The notes under the pieces were generated by a model that worked only from the letters and a program-made list of their open reading frames with translations, was not told the origin of the DNA and made no database searches. Below, piece by piece: positions 44,420 through 53,389 of a stretch of 64,000 nucleotides of DNA. The DNA is from Chryseolinea serpens. GTDB lineage: Bacteria; Bacteroidota; Bacteroidia; Cytophagales; Cyclobacteriaceae. Numbering within the stretch: position 1 is the first letter of the stretch; the number at the start of each line of letters is the position of its first letter. The stretch covers positions 1,046,091-1,110,090 of the forward strand of contig NZ_FQWQ01000003.1 in NCBI RefSeq assembly GCF_900129725.1, written 5' to 3'. The position numbers were made by a program, and so were the translations under genes.

Positions 44420-45868
44420 TTAAAAGTATAAACTCATAAAGTTTATCCCGTTGCTGTGAAAGACACGCTGCACGATCTCCGACGAAGATATCTGGTTTCC
44501 TACCTGTAATTGTTTCCCAAATTCATTCATGTAGTTGAACGCATAGCGCTCGACATAGGCCTCGAGGTGAACCAGCGATTCGGCGGTCAGGAAGCCGTTG
44601 AGGGGATTGATGATGCCTTCAAAATCGGAACCGATGGCGAGACAATCCCATGCCGGCAAATGATTCCGGTCCAGCAACTCGGCCACGTGCTGTATTTGGT
44701 TCCACAACAGCTCGGCGCGGTAGTGCCGGATCTGGCTCATGTGAATGGAGTGCTTCACCGCCTGCAGCGTTTGCTTGTTGGCCACACGACGTTCGTCCAG
44801 TTGTAGCCCGAAGATCCCCTTCGAGCGGGCCACCTGCACAATTTCGTCATCGTAGAAATTGATGTCTTCCTGTAAGAGTTTGCTGGCCGTATGTTGTGCC
44901 AGCGGGTCCATGGTCTTGTCGTTCATCGACTTCAGGCCATTGGCGGCGCCGTGGCTTACGATGATGGGAATGTCCTGCCCGGCATACGCAGGCGAAGCGA
45001 GGATGTTGAAATATTGTGTCCTTCCCTTCGCGCTCATGTGTTTGATGTCGATGTACATGCGCTTTCCATTGTCGCGACTCAACACCGCATCCACCACCGA
45101 GAGGCCTGCTGCACTGAAACCCTCACCCAGGCCATCGCTCTGATCGGTTGCTTCACCCACAATGCCGGTGAGGCTTTTCGAATGGCCACACAAGAAATTG
45201 TTGAAGTGATGTGAAAAGGTGACAAAGAGCGGCGGGTATTTCCATTGCTTGATTTTTTTTACGTTCTCTACCAGCGAAGCAACATCCAGTGGTGCCGTGT
45301 GATCCACATTCAGGGTATGAAGCCCTTCGATGGTCATCACGACAAAGACGATCTGATCGCGCATCGGGTCGTTTTGAAGAATGCCCTGCATCTCTGCGAA
45401 ATTTCGGATGAGTTTATATTTAAAAGTACCGGACACAGTCTTCACCGGCTGATTGTCCAGTGACTCATAGAATTTATACTCGCGCTCCAGGTCTTCAAAA
45501 TAATTTCGGTTGGCTTGGATAAAGTCGACGCGTTCTTTTCCAACCCCGGTGATAAAATCGTTTACCAGGTCGCTCAGGATGCGGTCGCCAAGTTTGTTTT
45601 TGAAGAAACCCTGTTCAACGGGATAGAGCGAAGCGCAGACGAGGCGCACATCGCCAAAGGAGAGCGTGGTGAAATCGGCCTGCGAGAATTTGGAGATCCC
45701 ACTGATCATCTGGAGGCCGCGCTCGAACAAGTTTGGCGAATCATAGAACCAGGCGCTGGTTTGTTCCGATGCATCGGGATTGTTGATGCCGAGGTTGCTG
45801 GTGCCGAAGCCCTTTCCATAAGGTTTCATGGAAGGATGGCAATGGAAGTCGATGTAGAAGGGTGTCAT
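44420..45868 (-). CDS. Peptidase M19 (membrane dipeptidase-like)
   Basis: From cat at 45866-45868 the protein has 482 residues without a signal peptide; an ATG 24 codons upstream is less likely. The metal motif YIDFHCHPS opens the TIM barrel, and later metal or active-site blocks are VMTIEGLHTL, KHMSAKGR, IVSHGAANGL and IGSDFEGIINPL with the M19 GSDFEG pattern. It is longer than typical renal-dipeptidase-type enzymes (about 350-400), with extra sequence in the N-terminal half. It would hydrolyse dipeptides, possibly containing D-residues. It is a single gene. Confidence 0.85.
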   Translation of the reverse strand: MTPFYIDFHCHPSMKPYGKGFGTSNLGINNPDASEQTSAWFYDSPNLFERGLQMISGISKFSQADFTTLSFGDVRLVCASLYPVEQGFFKNKLGDRILSDLVNDFITGVGKERVDFIQANRNYFEDLEREYKFYESLDNQPVKTVSGTFKYKLIRNFAEMQGILQNDPMRDQIVFVVMTIEGLHTLNVDHTAPLDVASLVENVKKIKQWKYPPLFVTFSHHFNNFLCGHSKSLTGIVGEATDQSDGLGEGFSAAGLSVVDAVLSRDNGKRMYIDIKHMSAKGRTQYFNILASPAYAGQDIPIIVSHGAANGLKSMNDKTMDPLAQHTASKLLQEDINFYDDEIVQVARSKGIFGLQLDERRVANKQTLQAVKHSIHMSQIRHYRAELLWNQIQHVAELLDRNHLPAWDCLAIGSDFEGIINPLNGFLTAESLVHLEAYVERYAFNYMNEFGKQLQVGNQISSSEIVQRVFHSNGINFMSLYF

Positions 45869-45979
45869 TTTTTTATTTGTCGATTTGATTAAGCCATAGT
45901 CATAACGAGAACTGTGTTCATCCTGGAACCAGGGACACAAGGTGGGTATGTCGACTTATGTTTGAACACGAAATTATAA

Positions 45980-46023
45980 AGCCCATCTTTTCCGGACTTG
46001 GTTTAGGTCGGAAGAGATGGGCT
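45980..46023. repeat. Long hairpin AGCCCATCT...AGATGGGCT, copy 1
   Basis: AGCCCATCT (45980-45988) pairs with AGATGGGCT (46015-46023), and the stem continues inward with one or two mismatches (TTTCCGGAC with GTCGGAAG). It is followed by CTGTATCGAAGCTAGG. It could terminate the minus-strand cytochrome-lipoprotein gene. A close relative lies at 47960-47992. Confidence 0.8.
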
Positions 46024-46113
46024 CTGTATCGAAGCTAGGGAATGGTTTACATTTTCACAATACCTGACTTCAGGTTAATTCGGGGCCATGTTTTTATAAC
46101 CGCCCTGACTAGA

Positions 46114-47919
46114 TCAATGTACCATTGCGTTTGGCTCGAACGTGAGTGCACGTACCAGGTCAAGGAATGGTCGCGTACAACTGGCACACAGCAGGTCCTC
46201 CATTTTGCCTTTTCGGAATTCCAGGTCATTGAAGTGGTGTATGACCGCCGGCTGTAACGGGTCGGGTACGTCGATGCCTGTTAAAAATCCGGAGAGGGCG
46301 GAGCCGGATCCCACGTGTAGGAAGACGGTGTTTGTTTCATCGCGGTGGCAGCCCGTGCAGGTGTTCAGGGAAAAATGGTGACGGGTTTCGAGTGCCACAC
46401 CCGGCGCAGTCCATTTTCCGTTTTCGCTGCGGGCCTTGGCTCCCAGGAACGGAACTTGTGCATGCGTGACCTGGTCTTCCACCGTCAGGGGCACGCTGTG
46501 TTTGTCGGCCAGCACTTCCGTCGCATGGGCGTTGATCCAGGCTACGAGGTTGTTCACATCGGGTGGCGTGTCGACGTGTGATGCCTCGTTGTATTTTTCG
46601 ATCGGCTCTTGCGCCGTGGTTGACAGTTTAAATTTGTGGGTTGCCGAATCCAATTTGAATTCGCGCATTTCCCATGCGCCGTCGCTGCTGAGCACAAGAT
46701 CGTTGGTCCGGATTTGCTTTAGGGCGCTCCGGTTCGTGCGGATAGGGTCGGCGTTGGCCGTGGAGAACACGTCGGTAATGGCTTTCAGCGCGCTGTTGTA
46801 GGCTGGCGATCCGAGGGGATGGTTCTTCAGATCATACCATTTTTGAGCGTACGCTTTCAAGTCGGCACACGTGTGCAGGGGAACGGCATATTCAAAAATA
46901 ATGGTAGCGGCAGGAAGCGGCGACGTTCCTGTTTCGGGATCGATGATCTCAAAGATGAAGCGGCCCTCGCCACTGTTGGTTTGTCCGTAACCCAAATTGC
47001 CACGCAGGTCGAGCCGGTTCACAATCGCGATGAGGTTCACTTCAAGATTGTAGGGATCGAGCGGTTTGGTTTGCCAGTTGGTGGCATCGAAGCTACCTAT
47101 GGGACTACCACTCCGGATGACGGCGTCTTTGATCGAGACAAAAATTTTGGGGCGTGCTTTTGCCGTGTCGGTGTTGGCCACGCCGTCGTGTTGTATTGCC
47201 AGCAGCCAGCTTTTCAATAGGTCTTCTGCAGTTACACCCGTCACCGGGGTGTTGGCAATGTTCGTCATCAGTGTGCCAAATGTCCAGGCGCCATGTGCTA
47301 CGTCAGATGCCTCAGGGCTGTTGAGTACGGTGGGGTGGACGACCATCAGCGAGTGCTCGGAAGAAACATCGAGCAAGATTCTGCACAATACCCCAGGTGG
47401 AAAAAGGATATGCTTGCCCTTTTTGAAATCGTCGGGTCGGAAATCCTTGAGGAACGAAATATCCTGCCGCACGATCTCCCGCCCCTTAAATCCAACGGAC
47501 AGCTCTTTCTCTAGCTGCCCGCGATTTTTATCCAGCTCGTCGAGTTCTTGTTCCAGTGCTCCCAGGTCTTCATGGATAGCAACGGAGAATTTTCCATCGT
47601 CGGCCGTTTCATCTGCCCCGCGACCGTCGTCGCGCAATACGATCTTACCAGAGGGGAGTGCGATCGCATGATATGGCGATTTGATCGTGCCTTTGCCAAA
47701 GTCGGCCACGACCAGCAAATTGTTTTCGTTATCCTCAAGCTTTTTAATGCTCACAGCCTTGGCCAGCGGTGGGTTCATTTCAAACGCGGGATTGACGGCA
47801 ACGTCCTGCGGCAGTTTATCTTTTTTGCAGGCGATGGGTAGAACGATTAACAGTAGAAAGGCTAAACTCAACAGACTGAATTTTTGGGAGTGCCAACGTG
47901 CGGACTGAGGTCTTTTCAT
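46114..47919 (-). CDS. Lipoprotein with one c-type haem site
   Basis: From cat at 47917-47919 the protein has 601 residues with a lipobox VLPIAC after MKRPQSARWHSQKFSLLSLA. Most of it shows no recognised domain. Near the C terminus CTGCH (residues 521-525) is a c-type haem motif with flanking sequence ETRHHFSLNTCTGCHRDETN and later histidines (VIHHFNDLEF) that could be the second ligand. A further pair LLCASC follows without CxxCH. It probably is a cell-envelope cytochrome or a haem-carrying protein. It is divergent from the phytase-like gene and is flanked by two related hairpins. Confidence 0.7.
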   Translation of the reverse strand: MKRPQSARWHSQKFSLLSLAFLLLIVLPIACKKDKLPQDVAVNPAFEMNPPLAKAVSIKKLEDNENNLLVVADFGKGTIKSPYHAIALPSGKIVLRDDGRGADETADDGKFSVAIHEDLGALEQELDELDKNRGQLEKELSVGFKGREIVRQDISFLKDFRPDDFKKGKHILFPPGVLCRILLDVSSEHSLMVVHPTVLNSPEASDVAHGAWTFGTLMTNIANTPVTGVTAEDLLKSWLLAIQHDGVANTDTAKARPKIFVSIKDAVIRSGSPIGSFDATNWQTKPLDPYNLEVNLIAIVNRLDLRGNLGYGQTNSGEGRFIFEIIDPETGTSPLPAATIIFEYAVPLHTCADLKAYAQKWYDLKNHPLGSPAYNSALKAITDVFSTANADPIRTNRSALKQIRTNDLVLSSDGAWEMREFKLDSATHKFKLSTTAQEPIEKYNEASHVDTPPDVNNLVAWINAHATEVLADKHSVPLTVEDQVTHAQVPFLGAKARSENGKWTAPGVALETRHHFSLNTCTGCHRDETNTVFLHVGSGSALSGFLTGIDVPDPLQPAVIHHFNDLEFRKGKMEDLLCASCTRPFLDLVRALTFEPNAMVH

Positions 47920-47959
47920 ACAAGAGAGGGTTAAGGGGTTATTAAAGTTTAAACACAAA

Positions 47960-47992
47960 AGCCCATCTCCTGCAAATGCAGAAAGATGGGCT
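47960..47992. repeat. Long hairpin AGCCCATCT...AGATGGGCT, copy 2
   Basis: AGCCCATCT (47960-47968) pairs with AGATGGGCT (47984-47992); an inner TGC/GCA pairing extends it. Followed by CAGATTCGAAGATAGG, similar to the tail of copy 1. It lies about 40 bases upstream of the cytochrome-lipoprotein start, in a divergent promoter region where no gene ends. Confidence 0.75.
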
Positions 47993-48255
47993 CCAGATTC
48001 GAAGATAGGAGAAAAAAATGAAGGGCCTTATGACGCGCCGCCGTTACGTGAAGGGATGAACGATTTGTTTAAGACGATGGAACAAAAGTCGCATGTGTGG
48101 TGTGCCCATGGGTTTCACAAGCTATGGCCACTCCCTGAAAATGGGAATGGAGATTGTGCCGCTATTCCTAAACGCAGACGTAACAATGGAGTGAACTTCA
48201 GTTAATACTAGAGGGGTATACTTACAGAACAATCAACCCTCATACCCCCCAACCC
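47993..48255. other. Divergent intergenic region
   Basis: Between the cytochrome lipoprotein and the phytase-like gene. Apart from the hairpin on its left border nothing specific was recognised; promoters for both genes must lie here. Confidence 0.5.
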
Positions 48256-50988
48256 ATGAAAAGAACCTTTACTCTCTTCTCTTCCCAGCGCATAGGCAGC
48301 GACCGGCTGCCACTCCCGCAGGCCTCGCGGCTCAGGCAAATGTTGCTGGTCGTGCTCTTCCTGTTCACGACCGTATGCGTACAAGCGCAGATCACCTTGT
48401 TACAGGATTATCAAAACAATCATTCCGCCGCCATCGGAACCTTCCAGGGCATCAACTTCCGGGAGGCGGGCTTCTCCGGGCTATACGCCATTCCAGGCAC
48501 CAATGGAAAAGAATTCTGGACACTTTCAGACAGGGGCGTCAACGTAGATGCAGCCAACGCCAATCCTGCCGCTTGTCGTCCTACCTATGACAAGATCTAT
48601 GGTTTCCCTTCGTATGCACCCAAGATCCATCGCATCCGCGTTAACGGCGACTCGGTGCAGATCCTGCAGACCATCACCATGAAACGTCCGGATGGCACCA
48701 ACGCCACCGGTATCATCAACCCGGCCGGCTTTGGCAGCACGGCCCAGGAAATGGCCTCGACCGACACCGTGTTGAATTGCGCCAACTTCAATCTGAAGAT
48801 CGCTCCCAAAGATGTGTGGGGCATCGACTCCGAAGGGATCGTGCGCGATGGCGATGGTAACTTTTGGGTGTGCGAGGAAGGCGGTCCCACCGTGTGGAAG
48901 ATCAGTCCCAACGGTGTGGTGTTGAAACGGTTCACGCCCTATGCCAACCTCGCCGGCGCCCAGCCGCAGGATGTGCAGATCGATACGGTGTTCAAGTATC
49001 GTAAAAACAACCGCGGCTTCGAGGGCATCTCGATCACGCCCAGCGGAAAGATCTACGCCATCATCCAGAGCCCCATTCTCTACCCGAATAAAAGTGTAGG
49101 CGAAGGCACACGCATCCATCGCATCCTTGAAATAAATCCCGTCACCAACGCCACGCGGATGTTTGCTTATGTGAACGACGGCATCATCGGCACCGGCAGC
49201 AACCAGATCCGCCTGCGCGACTGGAAGATCGGCGACATGGCCGCCATCAACGACCACTCCTTCCTCGTGCTGGAAGCGGCCCTGCGCGGCACGACCGACA
49301 TCAAAAGGATCTACCGCATCGAACTGAACGGCGCCACACCCGTCACCTCCGCGCTCTACAACGGCCTCACCCTCGAAGCTCTCGTCGATACCACGGGCCT
49401 CAGCGCACAGGGCATCAAGCCCGTGAAGAAAACGCTGGTCATGGACCTGCTGGCCAACGGATGGCCCTCGGTTTTGGACAAAGCCGAAGGACTTGCCATT
49501 CTCAACGACAGCACGATTGCCATCACCAACGACAATGACTATGGCCAGTCGTCGCCGCTGGAAAACGGAATCGCTACGGCTACCGCCAATAAAAGTCATG
49601 TGTTTGTTTATCGCTTGTCCGGTGCCAACAAGTTGGAAGGTTACCAGGCCAGTTGTCAACTGTCGGCCGAAGAAATTTCCGGGCCTGCCAATGCTTGTGC
49701 CTTTATGGGCCACATCGGCGAAGTGGCCACCTATAGCGTAGCGGCCACCAATGGTGCAAGCTTTGAGTGGACATTGCCCAAACAAGCTACGTTGGTTTCC
49801 GGTCAGGGGACCAATACCATTCGCGTTAAATTCCTTGGTGCCTTTGTCAGCGGAACGATAGGGGTGAAGATCACGAGCACCTGCGGCACCGATGTACTCA
49901 CGCGTTCACTGAATGTAATAAAGTCATTACCCGCTACACCGCAGACGATCATCGGACCTTCCCGTGTATGCGATTTTGTCGGCACATCCACACCCGTGAC
50001 TTACGCGATCGATTTCACTACCGAGGATGTTGTTGAATATCGTTGGACCGTACCCGCCCATGTTGCGCTCGTTGGCGGGCAGGGCACGGATTCCATACAA
50101 GTCATCTTTACCTCCCGGTTCAGAGCCGGCGACATTAAAGTGAAGGCCATCTCCGGTTGCGGCTCCAGTGCTTTCCGCACGCTGGCATTGTCTTCCACAC
50201 CGCCATCGAAACCCGGCGCCATTGCCGGTCAAAGCTATGCGATCTGCAGCCCGAACAATGTGGTGACCTACAGCATCGACCCGGTTCCCTTCGCGACCTC
50301 GTACAAATGGACAACCACCGTGCCCGGTGCGATCATCGTCGCCAACGACAGCACCACGGCCACCATCACGTTCCCGCCTTTTGTGAATGGCATCGTGAGC
50401 GTGCTGGCCGTCAACGACTGTGGCAGCAGCGCGGCGCGCACCTTGACGGTCCGCTCCAAAGCTGAAACCCCGGCCATCGTGCATGGTCCATCCGAAGTTT
50501 GCCTGGGATCGCTTCAAACCTTTAGCGTCGACTCGTTGGCCGGCGTGTTGTACTATGACTGGTCGGTACCCAAAGGCAGCGTGATCCAATCCGGCGTGGG
50601 CACAGCGTCCATCACGGTGAAGATCGGTTCCGAAAGCGGTTCCATAAAAGTACGGGCTGTCACCGGCTGCGACGTCGGCAACAACGCCAAGCTCGACCTT
50701 GTAGTGAAACGCTGCAACGGGGTCCCTACACATTGTGACCTTGTCCTCTATCCCATCCCTACCAAAGGACAACTTTACTTCCGCTTCGAAACCAACGAGA
50801 AAGTAACCTTCCAGGTAACCATCACCCATGCCATTACCGGGGCGACCGTATTCCGTACTGCTGGCGCGGTTGGGCCTGATGACAACACATACGCGGCCGA
50901 CTTGTCGCAGCTTCCCAACGGGTACTACATTGTGCACGTAACGTCGGGAACATTCAGCCGGCATCAACGCATAGAAATTAAACGTTAG
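48256..50988 (+). CDS. Phytase-like secreted protein with PKD-like repeats and T9SS sorting domain
   Basis: The protein has 910 residues. A signal peptide (about 25-45, MLLVVLFLFTTVCVQAQ) follows a long basic N terminus. The esterase/phytase-like propeller (about 60-460) has GINFREAGFSGLYAI and FWTLSDRGVN. Three PKD-like or Ig-like modules (about 475-825) are repeated, each with a cysteine pair pattern such as GPANACAFMG, GPSRVCDFVG and GPSEVCLGS. The C-terminal 85 residues (LYPIPTKGQLYFRFE to the end, IEIKR) are a T9SS type A sorting domain, so the protein is exported across the outer membrane and probably anchored to the surface. The substrate cannot be told. Confidence 0.88.
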   Translation: MKRTFTLFSSQRIGSDRLPLPQASRLRQMLLVVLFLFTTVCVQAQITLLQDYQNNHSAAIGTFQGINFREAGFSGLYAIPGTNGKEFWTLSDRGVNVDAANANPAACRPTYDKIYGFPSYAPKIHRIRVNGDSVQILQTITMKRPDGTNATGIINPAGFGSTAQEMASTDTVLNCANFNLKIAPKDVWGIDSEGIVRDGDGNFWVCEEGGPTVWKISPNGVVLKRFTPYANLAGAQPQDVQIDTVFKYRKNNRGFEGISITPSGKIYAIIQSPILYPNKSVGEGTRIHRILEINPVTNATRMFAYVNDGIIGTGSNQIRLRDWKIGDMAAINDHSFLVLEAALRGTTDIKRIYRIELNGATPVTSALYNGLTLEALVDTTGLSAQGIKPVKKTLVMDLLANGWPSVLDKAEGLAILNDSTIAITNDNDYGQSSPLENGIATATANKSHVFVYRLSGANKLEGYQASCQLSAEEISGPANACAFMGHIGEVATYSVAATNGASFEWTLPKQATLVSGQGTNTIRVKFLGAFVSGTIGVKITSTCGTDVLTRSLNVIKSLPATPQTIIGPSRVCDFVGTSTPVTYAIDFTTEDVVEYRWTVPAHVALVGGQGTDSIQVIFTSRFRAGDIKVKAISGCGSSAFRTLALSSTPPSKPGAIAGQSYAICSPNNVVTYSIDPVPFATSYKWTTTVPGAIIVANDSTTATITFPPFVNGIVSVLAVNDCGSSAARTLTVRSKAETPAIVHGPSEVCLGSLQTFSVDSLAGVLYYDWSVPKGSVIQSGVGTASITVKIGSESGSIKVRAVTGCDVGNNAKLDLVVKRCNGVPTHCDLVLYPIPTKGQLYFRFETNEKVTFQVTITHAITGATVFRTAGAVGPDDNTYAADLSQLPNGYYIVHVTSGTFSRHQRIEIKR

Positions 50989-51013
50989 CGATTTGGATTT
51001 ACGGTTTAGAAAG

Positions 51014-51039
51014 AAGAAGCAGCCTCCGGGCTGCTTCTT
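51014..51039 (+). terminator. Terminator of the phytase-like gene
   Basis: AAGAAGCAGCC (51014-51024) pairs perfectly with GGCTGCTTCTT (51029-51039), loop TCCG, followed by TCGTT. It lies 26 bases past the stop. Confidence 0.85.
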
Positions 51040-51146
51040 TCGTTACCGGTTTAAGTGTTAAAAAAACAAACAACACACCCAGGACAACTCGCACGCAGAT
51101 TCAAGTGTATCCAAAGAAAACGACCCGTCACACTTGGACCCATTAT

Positions 51147-51170
51147 AAAGTAAGTCTTCAGACTTACTTT
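51147..51170. repeat. Hairpin next to the RAYT stop codon
   Basis: AAAGTAAGTC (51147-51156) pairs perfectly with GACTTACTTT (51161-51170), loop TTCA, 10 bases from the end of the transposase gene. No T-run follows, so it is a palindrome and not a clear terminator. Confidence 0.75.
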
Positions 51171-51180
51171 TCCATCACAA

Positions 51181-51732
51181 TTAAATTAAAATCACGTCCA
51201 TCAAAGCCTCCGGCATCCCCGCATAATTCATAGCACTACTATACAAGTAATCCTCCCCCGACAACACAATCCCCTCCACTACCGGATTATTATGTATATA
51301 ATCCAACACCCGATCAATCATCCCATTCGTATTCAACTCCAAGGGATGACTATGCTGCTGCCAAAACTGATTCTTTTCATTATTGCAGTTTCGTCGCCCT
51401 GCCCGCTCAAACAACCAAAGAAGCAATTCCTTGCGACTTTCCCGAGGATTATCGCGTATCGCCTCCGTGATTTTCACTGAAGTATATTTCTTAATGTCTC
51501 GAATAATTCCCTGGAGGCTTGGCTCCCCGTTCCGGCCAATGATCATGTGAACATGGCTGCTCATGATGCAATAGGCACATAACTCCAATCCTTTGTGTTG
51601 TTGACAGTAGCGGAGGCTGGAAAGAAAAATGTCTTTGTATTCTCTGCGGATGAATACGTCCAGCCAATGGATGACGGTGAAGGTGACAAAGTATAGTTTG
51701 TCCTGGTTGCGGATTTTGTATTTACGGCTCAT
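51181..51732 (-). CDS. REP-associated tyrosine transposase (RAYT, Y1 family)
   Basis: The protein has 183 residues. The HUH metal motif is in YCIMSSHVHMIIGRNG (HVH), and the catalytic tyrosine is in DIKKYTSVKI. The N terminus MSRKYKIRNQDKLYFVTFT and the C-terminal VLDYIHNNPVVEGIVLSGED are typical of RAYTs in Bacteroidota, which are single-copy, chromosomal and linked to REP palindromes and not to full IS200/IS605 ends. Palindromes lie on both sides (51147-51170, 51787-51802, 51811-51838). Confidence 0.9.
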   Translation of the reverse strand: MSRKYKIRNQDKLYFVTFTVIHWLDVFIRREYKDIFLSSLRYCQQHKGLELCAYCIMSSHVHMIIGRNGEPSLQGIIRDIKKYTSVKITEAIRDNPRESRKELLLWLFERAGRRNCNNEKNQFWQQHSHPLELNTNGMIDRVLDYIHNNPVVEGIVLSGEDYLYSSAMNYAGMPEALMDVILI

Positions 51733-51786
51733 GGTGGGTAACGGTAATAGTTAAATTTAATGGGAGGAGCGTAGAATTGCAAGGCG

Positions 51787-51802
51787 GCAGTCTAAAGACT
51801 GC
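51787..51802. repeat. Palindrome GCAGTCTAAAGACTGC upstream of RAYT
   Basis: GCAGTC (51787-51792) pairs with GACTGC (51797-51802) around TAAA. It has the same TAAA-type loop as the family B hairpins at 44313-44332. Confidence 0.75.
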
Positions 51803-51810
51803 GAGAATGG

Positions 51811-51838
51811 CTGGCACAAGTGTGTACACTTGCGCCAG
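51811..51838. repeat. Palindrome upstream of RAYT, 13-base arms
   Basis: CTGGCACAAGTGT (51811-51823) pairs with ACACTTGCGCCAG (51826-51838) with one mismatch, two-base loop. Adjacent to the previous palindrome. Confidence 0.75.
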
Positions 51839-51929
51839 TTCCTAAAATTTTTGTACTTTTCCAGTCAGTTAGAGATGGTTTGTGGCGATTATAACCCTGT
51901 CCCTTCTTTTTATTTAAGCACAAAATCGT

Positions 51930-53072
51930 ATGGATGTAAAAGCACCGAGTGTAAACGACTACAAAAAGTGGTTATTGTATAATTTTGGCAATCAAGGATT
52001 CGAGAGTCACTACCAGCTTTTCAAGGCGTTGAAGTCCGGCGAGACGTTTGGCGCCGTGACGCTTGGCCATAGTGAAAAGGAAGGCCAACGACACTGGACA
52101 ATTTCGCACGAGGCGGTGGATGCCGACTTGCAAATTGCAGACAGCCATCGGGCAGGCGTTCTTCAATACCTGGTGGATAACTATTTTCATACGGAGGACA
52201 TTGACCAGGTGCTGGTTCAAAAAAAACAGCATTCCGAGAAGGGAAAGAATCACAATTATGTGACGGATAAGCATTACGGAAAAGAAGAAGAAGGTGACTA
52301 CAAAATTCGGCAACACCCGAAAGAAAGTACGTATTTCAATGTGAAGCTCGTGGTGAGCATCCTGGTGTATTTGGCCTTTGCAGCCGTGTCGGTAGCAGCG
52401 GTGTTGACGGATCTGTCTTTTCTTTTTGTGCTGGCGGCGGGCGTCCTGATCTTTCTTTTTGTCTGGTTGGTGGAGAAAATTTTCATGGGGATCTTTATCG
52501 GCATCATCCGCGGCAATTCCATCCAGGTGACCAAAGAGCAATACCCGGAGATCTATGAGATCATCGCTGCGCAGGCGCGTCGGCTGAAGATGAAGGAGCT
52601 GCCTGAAATTTATATCAGCGCCGGGCACTTCAATGCTTTTGTGACCAAGTTCTCGCGGGCGCATATCCTGATGATTTACTCCGAGGTTATCGAGACGACG
52701 TTGACGGGCAACTATGATGTTTTAAAATATGTGACGGCGCACGAGCTGGGACATATCAAACAAAAACACCTGACCAAAGAAAAATACCTGTTTCCCTCGA
52801 AAATCATCCCATTCCTCGGGCTTGCCTATTCCCGCGGCTGTGAATATACCTGTGACCGGATCGGTTTTGACTTTTCACCCAAGGGCTCCATCGAAGGTGT
52901 ACTCATCCTGACTACCGGAAAGGAGATCCATTCAAAATTCAACATCGACATACACATCAGCAATGCCGTCGCGAACGAAGGCTTCTGGACGATTTTCAGC
53001 GAGAAGTTTTTAACCCACCCGCATTTGTACAAGCGGCTTGTTGAAATAAAAAAGTACAGCGCGTATAGTTGA
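51930..53072 (+). CDS. M48 family metallopeptidase
   Basis: The protein has 380 residues. A soluble N-terminal region (1-140) of unknown fold is followed by two transmembrane helices (about 145-165 and 168-190). The HExxH zinc motif is HELGHIKQKHL near residue 270 and the third zinc ligand is in YTCDRIGF (Glu in RGCEYTCDRI). This is an M48 (Ste24/HtpX-type) domain, which usually acts in membrane protein quality control or prenyl-peptide processing. The soluble N-terminal part is unusual for HtpX. It is a single gene. Confidence 0.85.
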   Translation: MDVKAPSVNDYKKWLLYNFGNQGFESHYQLFKALKSGETFGAVTLGHSEKEGQRHWTISHEAVDADLQIADSHRAGVLQYLVDNYFHTEDIDQVLVQKKQHSEKGKNHNYVTDKHYGKEEEGDYKIRQHPKESTYFNVKLVVSILVYLAFAAVSVAAVLTDLSFLFVLAAGVLIFLFVWLVEKIFMGIFIGIIRGNSIQVTKEQYPEIYEIIAAQARRLKMKELPEIYISAGHFNAFVTKFSRAHILMIYSEVIETTLTGNYDVLKYVTAHELGHIKQKHLTKEKYLFPSKIIPFLGLAYSRGCEYTCDRIGFDFSPKGSIEGVLILTTGKEIHSKFNIDIHISNAVANEGFWTIFSEKFLTHPHLYKRLVEIKKYSAYS

Positions 53073-53389
53073 TGACGCTGCGTTGGTGCTGAAAGAAGTC
53101 GGGCCGTGTCTGCGTGTTGAAGGTGCATCACACAAACCATCGACATTATCGGTAACGTTCTCGTTCCGCGTTCATCCAAATTTGTGATCCGCTTGAAAAG
53201 GCCTTGTGCCGTGTCGTTGCAAAGCATTGGATATGAATGCTTTGTCAACAAATAAAATGACTTTCAAACGGCCTTTCCAACCCTCAAACGTTGCCAAATT
53301 TTGAACAAACGATTGCATTTATTAACCGTTATGCATACACTTGTTTTAAAATCCCAGGTTTAGGCTGGGCATTTATAACGGCAGAACGG
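53073..53389. other. Gene-free 317-base gap with a promoter
   Basis: Only the promoter of the sigma-factor gene was recognised (53313-53343). No coding sequence or repeat was seen. Confidence 0.6.
53313..53343 (+). promoter_or_regulatory. Promoter of the sigma-factor gene
   Basis: TTG (53313-53315) and TACACTTG (53336-53343, one mismatch to TAnnTTTG) are 20 bases apart, the normal spacing. Transcription would start near 53350, some 40 bases before the chosen start codon. Confidence 0.5.

Noticed and set aside
48526-49785. 419-codon minus-strand frame inside the phytase-like gene
   Set aside because: Antisense shadow of the propeller domain, without protein character.
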